Shown here piece by piece: positions 25,501-36,600 of a stretch of DNA of 64,000 bases. The DNA comes from Hymenolepis diminuta (taxonomy: Eukaryota > Platyhelminthes > Cestoda > Cyclophyllidea > Hymenolepididae). A program made the translations under genes and the position numbers. The notes beneath the pieces are model-generated. The model was given only the letters and a program-made list of their open reading frames with translations. It was not told where the DNA came from and made no database searches. The stretch is taken from assembly GCA_900708905.1 (NCBI GenBank), contig CAADRB010000028.1, positions 434,001 through 498,000 on the forward strand, written 5' to 3'. Numbering within the stretch: position 1 is the stretch's first letter; every line of letters begins with the position of its first letter.

Positions 25501-26169
25501 TTATGTGAACTACAGACTACCATATGACAGTACATCTGTGGAAGAGTTAGAAGAAAATTTTAAAACAATATTAGATTCATTGGAATCCAAGGAATCATCA
25601 CAACCTGAAAATGAAATATCTTCCCAATCTATCAGTCGAGATAGCTTCCTAAAATTATTGCAGACTGCTGGTAATTTTTGTCGCTGTGATATTTTCGATG
25701 AGTTAATATCTGTAAATTTTAAAATGATGGCGAAAAGATAAATAGGAGTAAAAATATAAATAAGCTTCTTTAATTGATGTATCAATATATATGCGTAACA
25801 TTTATTACTTACATTTAATATCGAGGAATAGATTTATATGTAAATTATTTCCAGTACCTTTCAAATTCAGATGTCTTTTGACTTTTAGGTGAACCGATTA
25901 GTCGCAAAAATCTAGTGGAATCACTATCGGTGCTTTTGGGTCTGGCTCCGGTATCCGGAAATTTTGAAGATAGTTGTATCCTAAAAGATCTTCAAGATTT
26001 AAAAGAAATCGACCAATATTTGCCACCATATATAAATGGAGAAGAATTCTACAGGACAATATTGGGTACAGATGTATGCGAGAGTGATCAACCTGACATG
26101 GTGAATGCCAGACGTAGAATGCAATGTAAAACTACACCTTCCGATGAATGCTGCCAAACTGAGTTATAG
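16557..26169 (+). CDS. CFAP251: CFAP251 / WDR66, cilia- and flagella-associated WD-repeat protein
   Basis: Axonemal protein of the calmodulin- and spoke-associated complex at the base of radial spoke 3, needed for ciliary and sperm motility. Exons: 16557-16838, 17008-17214, 17554-17778, 17862-18033, 19481-19568, 19633-19782, 20154-20292, 20368-20423, 20498-20557, 20625-20701, 21292 into the N gap, out of the gap to 21817, 21888-22114, 23824-24114, 25026-25248, 25284-25374, 25500-25670, 25889-26169 (TAG). All phases agree outside the gap. WD-like cores include GPDSAVMIWDA, TGDEEGNIRFFDS, GYNGMIKTWNY and AGGPDNSMHMW; human WDR66 matches colinearly through MRAIGF-like (here TRAMGLF) and KLYVNYRLP to an EF-hand-like C-terminal region. 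The long Glu-rich N-terminus of the human protein is absent, and the start codon is uncertain. AATAAA follows at 26251-26256. Confidence 0.92.
18034..19480 (+). other. CFAP251 intron with a GC-richer patch
   Basis: Intron of 1.45 kb. About 18810-19270 is clearly richer in GC than its surroundings and contains a 65-codon open frame with no family resemblance. It may be a decayed insertion; nothing identifiable. Confidence 0.35.
21341..21612. other. Assembly gap (272 Ns)
   Basis: A run of Ns starts inside a CFAP251 WD-repeat exon (reading GRVLFVDGVTL) and ends inside the exon that resumes before KWVFSGRYRAHGD. By comparison with human WDR66 the missing part covers one WD unit and possibly an intron. 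Open frames reported through the Ns are artefacts. Confidence 0.98.
22115..23823 (+). other. CFAP251 intron with a family B repeat and a GC-rich island
   Basis: Intron of 1.7 kb. It holds a family B repeat at about 22671-22845 and a GC-rich, unusual segment at about 23050-23400 with a TATAAATA box at 23285-23292. The segment could be a solo LTR or another promoter-bearing insertion, but no terminal duplication was found. Confidence 0.4.
22671..22845 (+). repeat. Family B dispersed repeat, copy 1
   Basis: Shares with 41761-41940 the blocks TGCCTGGTTAGCT, ATAATTGCAG (here ATAGTTGCAG), TTACATATCCGGGTG, GATAATTCAGTGC and a CCTAACGGA end. No clear Pol III box. Confidence 0.55.
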
Positions 26170-28225
26170 GATTTTATTAGCATATGTTTGCTAAAATTTC
26201 ACTTGTAGTTCTATTTCTTCAAATAGCTCAATACATTCCTCATAAGTTTGAATAAACTATATTACATATCTTAAATTTTTAGTAGTGACGGATAAAATAA
26301 GAACACGCAAATATAATCAGGACATATTCCAAACTATAGGCAAACATATCAGTATTTAAAAAGGAGAGTATGCATCATTTTCAGTTTTTATCTGGGATAC
26401 GATAATGTCCACAAGTCGAAGAGCAATTGTATATTAATGACATTTTTAAACAATTGAACAACTTTGACACAAAGAGTCCATAGACCGAAAGAAAAACTAA
26501 TCTCAAACGTCGATGCAATTATACATAAAATTTTCTTTAAATACCACTCAGCGAATTTTCATCGTAAACGTGTGTTTCAATCCAATAAAATATTCTGGGG
26601 ATCTATTTAAGATGAGACCAAAAAAATAATCTTGACCAAATATGATAATACTGTTTACAAATTATGGAATAAATCATAACATATCCCTTCTATTATAAAG
26701 CTGAAATATCCTTTTCGGAGGTGCAGAAGTATAACTATAGAATAGAATTCCGGAAAAGAGTGAGAAGATTTAGTGCAAACTGAAATGGGATTCTACCCCT
26801 TTATTAAACATATTAGAATATTATACCCGCCACTTTTTCTATTTTCCAAATGGTCCTATCAAGATGTTTATACTGAATTTAATGCAAACACTGCCAATTT
26901 TGACCACCAAGTTTAATAAAACTTAAATCCTTCAGAAATAGGACACTTGCAGTCGATTGTTTTAGAACAGTGGTTTAGTTAAGGCAGTAAGGACATTATT
27001 GTCTTAACTTCAAGATGTTGTCTAAAATGATCAGCCTCGCACTTGAATGTCATGCACTATATCCTGAGTCAGACTTATTCGAATCCAAATACGACTTTAG
27101 AGAAATAACTATTTGTAATAACGTTAAGTATACCGGGGCCACCTCGATCGAATACTTGGAAAACGGTAAGAAACCCCAATTTATTAATAAGTAAATATGG
27201 CTTGTATACAAAACATTTCTTCATTAGATACCAGTCATGTCTCGTCGTCAGTGTCCAGAAATGATGATCGGCACCTGTTCAGGTATCTATGTACAAACAC
27301 GCAAACGCACAGCGGGACCGCCTATGGACACTATATAGGAGATCTTATCGCCAGTCAATCATTTCTAATCGACAGATGTTGATAGACATCTGCTGGCTAA
27401 ACCGGTCTTAATTCGTTGAAACGAATTTAATTACGAAAAATTACGTAAACCATAAAACACGCACGAAGATTAATCCGTCTGGTAAAGAGGGTTGAGATAA
27501 GACATTATAAGAATTATATAGTTACTATTCACGAATATGAGAGGTGAGATAGTACGATAATACAGTATAGCAAAATTTATGGAGAACGGACTGAAGAAGA
27601 CCGACTGTAACCGATATCTATATACACAATTTTTATCTGATTAATCAAACAATTTGGAGTAAGAGAGATTGGGAGAATACTTCTGCAATCAACCTAATTT
27701 TAAAGCTTGTGAGATCCATTATCATGGAACTATCAGAGATCATAGGTAAATAGAAAGATAAATAGTATAGAAGTTCAAAATTAAGGCATTTACAATTTCA
27801 AAAAATTCAAATAAGGCGGTTGATTATTCCAATCGTACTGACATACAGATTAATTTTAAAATCCCCGACATTTGGAAATAGGAATATAAATAAAACCCTC
27901 ATTCGAATATTATAAGGAAAATTTTAAAATATTACGATTTAAACATATCACCTTGAAGTTATTTATAAAATTCAATTTTATTCGGCTAATTAGATAAGTT
28001 TTTAGCAGTTAAAATATTAAATCTTGCATTAGCTAAAATATCAAATACTTGAATTAATTTCAAAATTCAGTCAAAAAGAACATATTTACTTGGTGAAAAT
28101 TATTTTTTATATATCAAATTAGCATATTGAATAAAAACCTTGTGATTCGTGTTTGAGTAAGCTTCTGAATGTAGCTTATTCAAATACAGTATTATTGCGG
28201 TCGTTATTGTTGGCAGCAGGTTGAG
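26170..28225. other. Intergenic region between CFAP251 and LIN52
   Basis: About 2 kb, AT-rich. It contains the CFAP251 polyadenylation signal (26251-26256), a 59-codon frame at 27015-27194 of unknown meaning, and a family C repeat at about 27228-27345. No other gene seen. Confidence 0.4.
27228..27345 (+). repeat. Family C dispersed repeat, copy 1
   Basis: Aligns by eye with 35345-35445 over CCAGTCATGTCTCGTCG, TGATGATC and CCGCCTATGGA. Only two copies, so the boundaries are rough. Confidence 0.35.
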
Positions 28226-28628
28226 ATGGAGGAACAGGGACTGCAAACTAACGAAGATCTTGGTCGAGCATCCCCGGAACTATGGCCTGATCAGAGTAAT
28301 TTCTAATTTGTCACTTCATTTTTAGGTGTTTCTGAGTTCATCTCAACCAGGCAACCGGATCTCAATATTCAGACACCTTCAAAATATCGCACAGATTTAG
28401 ATAAAGAGGATCTCGAGTTGATTCATGGTAAAGCTTTCCCCTCTATTATTTCAATTTACAGATTTTGGAAGTCTGTCCACTCAGCAACTCATGGATAAGA
28501 TTAAGCATTTGCAAAACTTGGCATATCAAGTTGGTCTCGAGGAATGTAAGTAGTCACTTATCTTTTATCCTTCTTTAGCTAAAGAGATGGCCCGCGGAAA
28601 ATTCCTAAATATTCTTGGGAGGCGTTAA
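28226..28628 (+). CDS. LIN52: LIN52, subunit of the DREAM/MuvB cell-cycle complex
   Basis: Small nuclear adaptor that links the MuvB core to p107/p130-like pocket proteins. Exons 28226-28295, 28326-28427, 28462-28545, 28579-28628 join to 101 residues (human about 116). The pocket-binding segment near residues 6-22 reads LQTNEDLGRASPELWP, aligning with the human motif that contains the DYRK1A-phosphorylated serine; the serine is kept in RASP. The C-terminal helix region LMDKIKHLQNLAYQVGLEE followed by RGKFLNILGRR is the best conserved part of the family. All three introns are very short (30, 34 and 33 nt). AATAAA occurs at 28674-28679, and SNRNP25 starts 139 bp after the stop on the same strand. 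Too fragmented to appear as a single open frame. Confidence 0.93.
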
Positions 28629-28673
28629 ACTGATCCAAACTATCCTCGATGTACACGTATTTTAATATATTTG

Positions 28674-28679
28674 AATAAA
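28674..28679 (+). other. Polyadenylation signal of LIN52
   Basis: AATAAA 45 nt after the LIN52 stop and 83 nt before the acceptor-like AG in front of SNRNP25, a spacing typical of genes separated by coupled polyadenylation and trans-splicing. Confidence 0.55.
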
Positions 28680-28739
28680 TATTGTCTAACCCATAAGTTC
28701 GTTATGATACCGGTGATTAGATTGAAGATATTTCTTTAC

Positions 28740-28767
28740 TACTAAACTAATATCATTTCATAGATCG
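28740..28767 (+). promoter_or_regulatory. Acceptor-like site just before the SNRNP25 start
   Basis: ACTAAAC, a branch-point-like sequence, is followed by a T-rich stretch and AG at 28762-28763; the ATG is only four bases further on (28768). This suits spliced-leader addition. A conventional cis intron in the 5' UTR is the alternative. Confidence 0.4.
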
Positions 28768-29358
28768 ATGGACGAAAGTCTTGCTGATGAAATCCGGAAA
28801 TTCAATGGTTATTTTCGGACTCTACAAGAGAAGGTCACCAAAGATTTGATCTCTTTAGTTGATGAAGACGAATGCCTAGAGGACATCAATTGTAAGAATC
28901 TCAATTTACTGGAAAAACGGATCGATAATGCAATAGCTCTTCATCATGGACAAGTAAGAATAATAATTGATTAAATAAAATAATAATAGGCCATGAGATT
29001 GATTATTCAACGAGGAGACGGGAGAATACTCATCACTGTCCCCAATGATGGCAAAGTTCATGACCTCTTTACAGCTGTAGCTGATGCAGTCAATGTAAAA
29101 CTGGCAAAAGAACGAGCTGAGTATAATGATCTCATATCGAACATTGATAAACGTGACAAGACTGCAGTTCGCAACGCCTTTTCCCTAAACCCTCCACCCA
29201 AACTTTTGAATTGGCGGCGATTTTGGCGAACCCACTGTCTCGTTTCAAACGGGGCGTACTTGGCGGACAGAAATACCCCATTGAAGAAAGTACCTGGTTT
29301 GTGCAATAACACTGTTATACGTTTTGTTCGACGGAACAGAAAGAAGCAGAAGTTATAA
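28768..29358 (+). CDS. SNRNP25: U11/U12 snRNP 25 kDa protein
   Basis: Component of the minor (U12-type) spliceosome; a ubiquitin-like fold protein that works with U11-35K in 5' splice site recognition. Two exons, 28768-28953 and 28990-29358, separated by a 36 nt intron, encode 184 residues. The intron falls at HHGQ|AMRLII, matching the human YGQAMTVRV position. Then comes IITVP-like ILITVPNDGKVHDL (human VVVVQSATVLDL) and the hallmark NWRRFWRTHCLVSNG (human SWSYVWRTYHLTSAG), with a basic C-terminus RNRKKQKL. A segment of about 30 residues between these blocks (around residues 98-131) is longer than in human. The 3' end converges with GTF2H4, stop codons 45 bp apart. Confidence 0.9.
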
Positions 29359-29403
29359 ATGTATACATGCGGCTTGGTTTAGTAAATGGGAAGGGGGAAG
29401 AGT

Positions 29404-32400
29404 TTAAGGAGAACGCTTCTGTTTCCAAAATGCACGAACATCCTCATGACCGGCTTTGGATACGACCATAAGCCGACGCTCTGGACACTCCCAAAGCAAA
29501 TAATTTCTACTCTAAAGGAGAAAAGAGAGTATTGCGGCTGTTACACATCAATGAAGTGTTCACTTAGGTCGTGAGTTAATTCTCTTACCTTGGCATAGTC
29601 GCGAACCATTTCGAAATCAGTGTTTTTGGTGAACTGTTCGTAGAGGCAACCGTCCTGTGCGAGGAATCGTTCACGTTCTAGTTCCCAGAGTCGGATTTGG
29701 TCTACCACAGTTGGAGGTAGGATTGGTGCCTGGAAATAGAAAGCCTTAGATGTTTAATATGCTCTTAAGATTACGAAGGGTTGAACTGGCGAAGTTACCT
29801 GACGCAGCATATCGGGATGGGCGTTGGATGTAAGGAATGATATGATCTACAAAGCAGGAATAACAGAGCGCAATTAATTTTTACCTATCTGACGGGAAAA
29901 GGTTATGTGCATATCGTCGAGATAGTTCTCAATGGAGCTTGGTGTCATGAGAAGATATTCAATTAGAATACATTGTTAAATATGGTATTTATCTGTTCAT
30001 GAGAATCGAAGGGATGTTTAGGTGAGGATTAGCGCTTTAAAAATGTGTAATATGGGACAAGTTCCGGTCAGAACAGTTGGGTTATAATTCCTAGGCTCTA
30101 GTGAGGGCAAATTTGATAACAGTTGCATGGACCCATAAAATATACCTGTTACGGTTAACTGATCATCGCGTTCTACCTCGAAGTGGATGTTCACAGCGTC
30201 AAACCGATAACCGTAAAGCCTGGGATGGATAAATCCCATCCTAAGGCACCAAAGGTCAAAGGTCAGATGGATGACTGGCTGTTACGTCTGTTAGATGAAT
30301 ACAAGAACTGAACAGATTTTGCATAGCCTTAACGGAAGGGAAGTACCCAGGACATATTTTGGGTCCATCACTTAATGAAAGGTACACAGGTCAAATGGAA
30401 GAATGGTCTAACAACTAGAGAGTGATATTTCATATCTTAGTGCTTTTAGATTTCTATTACCAACAGCTCCTTGTGTGTTTGAGTTGCACTACAGCTTAGA
30501 TTGGAATTAAATCACTTCAAAATGTCGTTGACTTTCCAACCATGCCACATAAAGTAACGAATAACCTGATACTAATTGAGTATGATTGAATAATACTACC
30601 GAATAGACGCACCTGTTGTGAATTGATACCCCTGAGTAGAGCTTCTCGAACGGATTCTCGTGTAATATCAGCGACGACCATATTTGGAAAGCGTATACGA
30701 ATCTTACTGAATAGACTCAGTAAGGAAGTCTTGAGGACTGAGTCTGAAGCAAAAAGATGTAGAATTACAAAATTACTTCATTTAAAAATCAATAACTTCG
30801 ATATTGGCAGGCCACATGTAGTAAATAGACAGATGAATAAGTAATTAAATATCTGGAATGCTGTTAACTATAAGGATGCATAAACTCATCGAGATGGCTT
30901 GACCAACCAACAAGTCAATGAGCTCTGAAAAGCGCGAACGTGAACTCACAGAAACCTAGGGCTCAAATCATTAAATCACGCGATTAAATTAACAGATCAA
31001 TGAGTTTCGAATATCAGAGACATGAGCACACCCACGAACCCAAAGGTCAAATCTTGTAATTTAAACCAGCATTATTTACACGGGGCAGCACAGTAGTCAA
31101 CAGTGCTATCAAGAAGTTAAGAAGAGAAATCTGAAATTACAGTATTATGAAAGTGACCAACCTAATACAACCAGAATTCAAGTAATGTAAGATTCGATAA
31201 CTCGGCTTCTTCACTGCTTTACTCGACCCATCTGCTTCGTTTCATCTCTTGTTAGGCAGTTTTTACGCTTTGTCATGAGCAACATCAATGATTTGAACGA
31301 CTGGATTGATAATAAACTTATGCGTATATATCGGAAGGTCTCGACGGTGGTTCAGAGTACATTAAGCTTTTCTGAGTTATACAAAGTACGAGGCCACTAT
31401 TTGCTAAACAGGTTCAAAAACATTAACTGGAAAATTATTTGATTTTAAATGGAATACAGAAAAACTATGAAATATGTTTAATAGAAGAAATTTAAGTCTA
31501 CAGGTCTAACACATTTTCGATTAAACATGAAGAACTAATAAAAACACCGACAAAGTTTATGAGCAAAGATGGAAGTCAAAGCATAATTCAATAAATTAAC
31601 TTAAAGATAAGACACCCTAAACAATAAATAAAAGGTAGTGGAACAATCCGGGTTTATTCAATGAAAAACATTAAACCTATAATCATCACTATAACAAGGC
31701 TTTAAGGCCACCACATAAGAATAATTCTACTATGACTTTTAATGGTAGGAACAAGTTCCAAACGCGATAGAGGGTGGTGCTCTCTACCATACATCAATAA
31801 TAAATAAGTGCTTTCAGTTTGAGCCAAAGATCTTTGTTTTTCTTCCTTCTGGCCATAGTGAGATCTCAGCGGAAACCTAATGATACTACACTCTAGGTTA
31901 AACCAATAACAATATTAAGGATACGGAACGCATATCAGCGTTAATAAAACGTTAATAATTTATAAGAATCAATAATTCACCCGTATACGCATATACACGG
32001 AAATTAGTTTCCACGATAATGTAGCCAATATCCCCTGCATCGCCACCACCATCGGTCGAACTGCGGAGAGATATCCCAGTGGGGAGACGGGAAGTTGACA
32101 AGAGGGAGTCGGGTTCAGCTTCTCCAAAGCTGCGTAAGCCAGTTGAAGAAGCTTTCGACCCCAGGGCGAAACTCAGAGCCAGCTTAGTCACATAGAATCT
32201 AGGAGCCGCTCTCTTACGCTGATAAGCAAGACCTAATTCACGCATAATCAGCAGCATCGCTCTCTCAGTATCTGTTAACTGATCAATTGGATAACTCTAG
32301 AGAAGAAATCGATTAATGCACACTCTCTCTACATACCTTTCCAACAGAAAGAAAACTCAATTGAAAGACAAAATGGATTGCCTCAATAATATTAATCCCC

Positions 32401-33241
32401 TGCGTCTAGGGAGAAATTACCAAAACTTTTGAAAATCAAAAACCTTTAAATAATCAAAATAATGAAGGATAAATCGCATAATTTGGGTTGGTCTATCCAT
32501 GAGAAGGAACTGAAAGCCTGCTTGAGAAATACCAATGGAGTCTCCCGGGCCACCTCTTCGAAAATTAAAGATAAAAAACAATTTATCCAACATACGATTT
32601 CATCAACTCTGATTTTAATAAAACATCTTTGACAACACTACTGACTTCGTCAGTTTTTGAACCAACCATAAAATGCAAAATTGTCTGAATATTTGATAAG
32701 ATTATCATAAAACAACTTACATCCCATCGTTCAGATGCATAATTGTCGAGAAATTCAGCATCTTTAGGACGCTTTTCAGCTGTGATAGAGCCGAAATCAC
32801 TCAACAATGGTTTGCCACTAAAAATTAGTAAGTGGTCCTTGATAACTTACCCTCTAAGGAGAGATATTTTCATATTTTCTTGAAATTTCTTGTTTAGCCT
32901 GAATGAACCTCTAGCACTATTGCTATCAATACTTTGCAAAATATGCAAATCGAGGAGATCTCTACAAGATGATTTTAGCAAATCCTGAGAGCCTTTTGGA
33001 ACCCATCCACTGATAATTGATTTCGGTATAGCTTGATCAAGTAAGAGTAACCTAAGTACAATATGCTGAGCGTGTTCTTTAAGTTCTCTAGAGACTAACT
33101 AACTGCTAAATATGTAAAATACCTGAAGACGATAAGACAAGTTGGGGGATGGTTATATAACTCATCGAATTCGCTCACATTTAGAGTTTTAAGATAATCA
33201 AAAATGCAAGAGGGAGAACCTGACCCGCATTCGATATTCAT
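29404..33241 (-). CDS. GTF2H4: TFIIH subunit 4 (p52)
   Basis: Core TFIIH subunit that anchors and stimulates the XPB translocase in transcription initiation and nucleotide excision repair. Eleven exons on the minus strand: 33241-33123, 33051-32851, 32817-32721, 32684-32596, 32555-32444, 32399-32337, 32296-31981, 30743-30613, 29846-29799, 29729-29589, 29511-29404, joining to 474 residues (human 462). Diagnostic matches: YNHPPTCLIVFR, YASERWD then ILHFMVGS, GFQFLLMDRPTQ, MRELGLAYQRKR, GYIIVETNFRVYAYT, RFPNMVVADITRESV, VVDQIRLWELERERF and the end RLMVVSKAGHEDVRAFWKQK. A Ser/Gly-rich insertion of about 40 residues (272-316) precedes GYIIVETNF. Five introns are 33-44 nt; those at 29847-30612 and 30744-31980 are large. 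MMS19 starts 370 bp away in the opposite direction. Confidence 0.95.
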
Positions 33242-33611
33242 TTGGGTTTCAATGATGATTGGGTGTTTTAAACTTCCCTCTCTTTAATTAAATATGTTTG
33301 ATCTTATTTTCCCAAATTATTTGTTTATTCTGATAAATATATCACATTTCCCCATGGAACTATATATTACGAATTTAACAACATTCTTCAGACATTGACT
33401 TTTATTATACAAACAGAAAATAATTATTTTGGAGCTGAACAAGGACATTCATTAGGTCACTTTGGTACGTATAACGCCCAACGTGAGTTTGTGGCGCTAT
33501 CTTACATTTGTAGGAGCTCTTTATCACTTCTGTGTAATTAACTTAAAATTTCTTAGTTATTTAAAGTTTTATTCTCACTCTTTATTTGCCATCCGCTTTT
33601 AGTTTGCTAAC
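33242..33611. promoter_or_regulatory. Shared intergenic region between GTF2H4 (-) and MMS19 (+)
   Basis: Only 370 bp lie between the two divergent start codons, so both promoters must be here or in the 5' UTRs. No clear TATA box is placed for either gene. TTTTAG just before the MMS19 ATG (10 nt) is acceptor-like. Bidirectional promoter use is inferred from geometry. Confidence 0.6.
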
Positions 33612-36600
33612 ATGTCAGAACTGTTAAATCTCATCGAATCGCTACAGTAAGTTAATTTTTTCCCTAAATCCCACACATTCATAGAGAAAGTTTAATTACT
33701 CCCAATGGCCCACTTCAAAAAGATGCATTCCAAAAACTTAATGATGGCATGAAATCACTTTCATCGGCTAATTTCACTGAAAAAGAGGGTAATATATGAT
33801 GATTTTAATCATAAATATGTGTCCTTCAGTGTTCCACGTTGTTGACTTCTACGTTTCTCGACTTGTCCATTCCGACCCCAACTTGATAGGGACTCTGCTT
33901 GAAGGTCTCCTCTGGCTTGCAGAAAACCACATGCTTTCCCCTGAATGTGCGGTAAAGATATGCAATGATGGATTCTTTTCCACTCTCAATGTTCAAAGTC
34001 TTCGTAAAGAAGAACGCAGAATTGCATGCAAGCTCCTTCTTGCTCTTCTCTCTTCAGATCGCACCCTTTGCGGTCTAATGTCTTTGAAATTAGAGTTCAT
34101 TCGTGGCTTCATCGCTTCTGTTGAAAATGAAAGGGACCCAGAATGTCTCATGTCAGTCTTTGCTATGCATCACACCATACTAAAACGCTTTAATCTTGCA
34201 CATTTGGCTGAAGATCATTTCGATATCATGGCCGCTTACTTTCCGGTTGACTACAATCCGGTATGCTTAGTTGGGGCTATATTTCTCATTTGAATACATT
34301 CCTGGTTGTTTTAAATGTATTTTTTTCTCTTATTTAAGCCGGCTAGAAGCAAATTAGAAGTAGGTCGAGTACAACTGGCTGATCGATTAGAAGCTGCACT
34401 GTTTGCTTCCCGACAAATTGATGCAAATTTCTTGTTGCCCCTTCTATTGGAGAAGGCGACATCTCATAGACCTGAGGCTCGTACAGACGCTCTTTCTCTT
34501 CTTGCTGATTGTGTCACTGGAATACCTCACGTTGGGTCATCGTTTATTGACTTCCGAATCGATATTCCATCGGCAACAGCGGCTGAAGATCCTATCCCTA
34601 TCGCACATGTTACTGCTTATCTATTTGCTCTTTGCAATATGGTTAAGCAGCTGGTGAGTATTATGGAAAACTTGAGTCTGAGGTCCTTCTTTTAAGCGGA
34701 GCTAGACAGTTATGTTCAACACAAGTGTACTTTTTATAAATAAATATTCATTCCTATTAAATAAGCATCGTCAAAATATTAAGCCTGCCCAACCAGTACC
34801 GTGCTATGAAATTCTGCGTGAGCACATTGCTTCTAGAAAAACTTCACTGAAGCGACCGTATAGATGGTAATATTATCAACCAGTCAAATTTTTGCTACTC
34901 AAATATGTTATTTTGTTTAGTAAACTTACGATATTATGTTACATGCCATCGTTGGAATTGGTTTGTGATCTCATTGGTGACCTAAGTGAAAGTAAAAACC
35001 GATAGCTTAGTAATCTCTATTGAAAGATAAAATTATCTATCTAGCTTATGGACTTTTAATTTTCTTCTAACCTCACAAAAAATAGGAGACTGCGGGAAGC
35101 ACAAAGGAAAAACCATTTTGTTGCTAGTTATCGGAAATAAGTGTGACTAGAATAGGAAGTCATATCCGGAAAAGAGGAAAACTTAATAACCTGAAAATTG
35201 ATAAATTGAGTACAGTAATATAGACCAAGGCCACATAAAGTAATGAAGTCACTGTCGGTAGATCAGTACGGAGGTGGCCGTGGAAAGCCATTCCAATTTA
35301 TTGATAAACAGATTAGGGTTTATTTTCACACATTTCATCGTGAAATGCCAGTCACGTCTAGTCGTTGATGTCTTTGTGTGATGATGATCTATGCATAAAT
35401 ACATGCCTGGACGGCCTATGGATGCTGTTGTCGGTTTTGATTAACATTTGCTGTCTGTAGCATTAGGACAGATTGATAAACATGTTAGATTGATATTTGC
35501 GATGAGTATGTCTTAGGGCTACAGCGCTAGCTACTGTGATTAATGTTGGTCTGTTAAAGGGCTTTTCAGTGGAAATCAATGAAATTCTGTCCGTCCTTAT
35601 AGTAGCTAAAGGGAAGGTATCTCGATAACTAGCAATTGGTTACCTGCTTCATAGCCACTATTTCGATAACTTTTAACTAATAAGTGATTGTTCCTTTCCT
35701 ACTGGCTCTCAAATTTCATTTTGCCCTGATAATAGGCAACAGAAATGGATGCTTCAGACGATTCCGAAGACATCAAACAGATACTTTGCTTTGTAGCTGG
35801 GCTATCTGCAATGTACAAGGGAAAGGTGCGTTATCTTGTTTACATATCACCATTTAAAGTATCATTTCGTCTGCTTACTTGTTTTTTCCACAGTCAGAAG
35901 AGTTAGATTTTACAGAGACTTTTCTCAAATGTCTCTGGCCAGAGAAGTCGGGGGTGGAAAGCGGTGTGATGGTGAAACTAGAGAGTTGGTTTGCTGTAGC
36001 ACCAGACGGTGCTCACGTTATTCCGAACCAGATTCCGGACGCCCTTGTAGCAGATTGTCTTCTGACCGCAGTTCTCGCGACTCCTGGGGGTCCTCTACTA
36101 CCTCGTCTGTTCCGCCGTCTAGCCACTCCTCTTCTTTGGCCAAGAGTTGATCCACTACCAACTGAGGACTGCTTCTATTGCGCTAAGTTTGAACAGGTTG
36201 CTTCTAATTGATATGAAAATTTCTTAAAACCGGTTTGAATGTATGTTAAGTTATCCAAATATTAGCATAGGCTCTAGCTTAGAGAGACCAATATGACATG
36301 AGGAAGCCCCGTTAAGCTGTACCCTTTACCAAATGCAGCTTTTCCACTATCATAAAATAAGAAGCAGGAAGAGACAAAGTGACGGAGTCACTTTGATAAC
36401 AAAGAACGGATTGAATGGGCACAGATTTTGCAATCAGTAAGCGGAAATATTGCTTGATAGAATAGTAAAATGTAAGTTTTAGATAACGGAAAAATCGATA
36501 AACTGTTTAAGAACATAAGGATGAATTATACGCAAAGCGAAGTGAAAGAGGCGAGAAACTGATAGAATCGATAATCAAATCTAGATAAAGTTCAGCTTAG

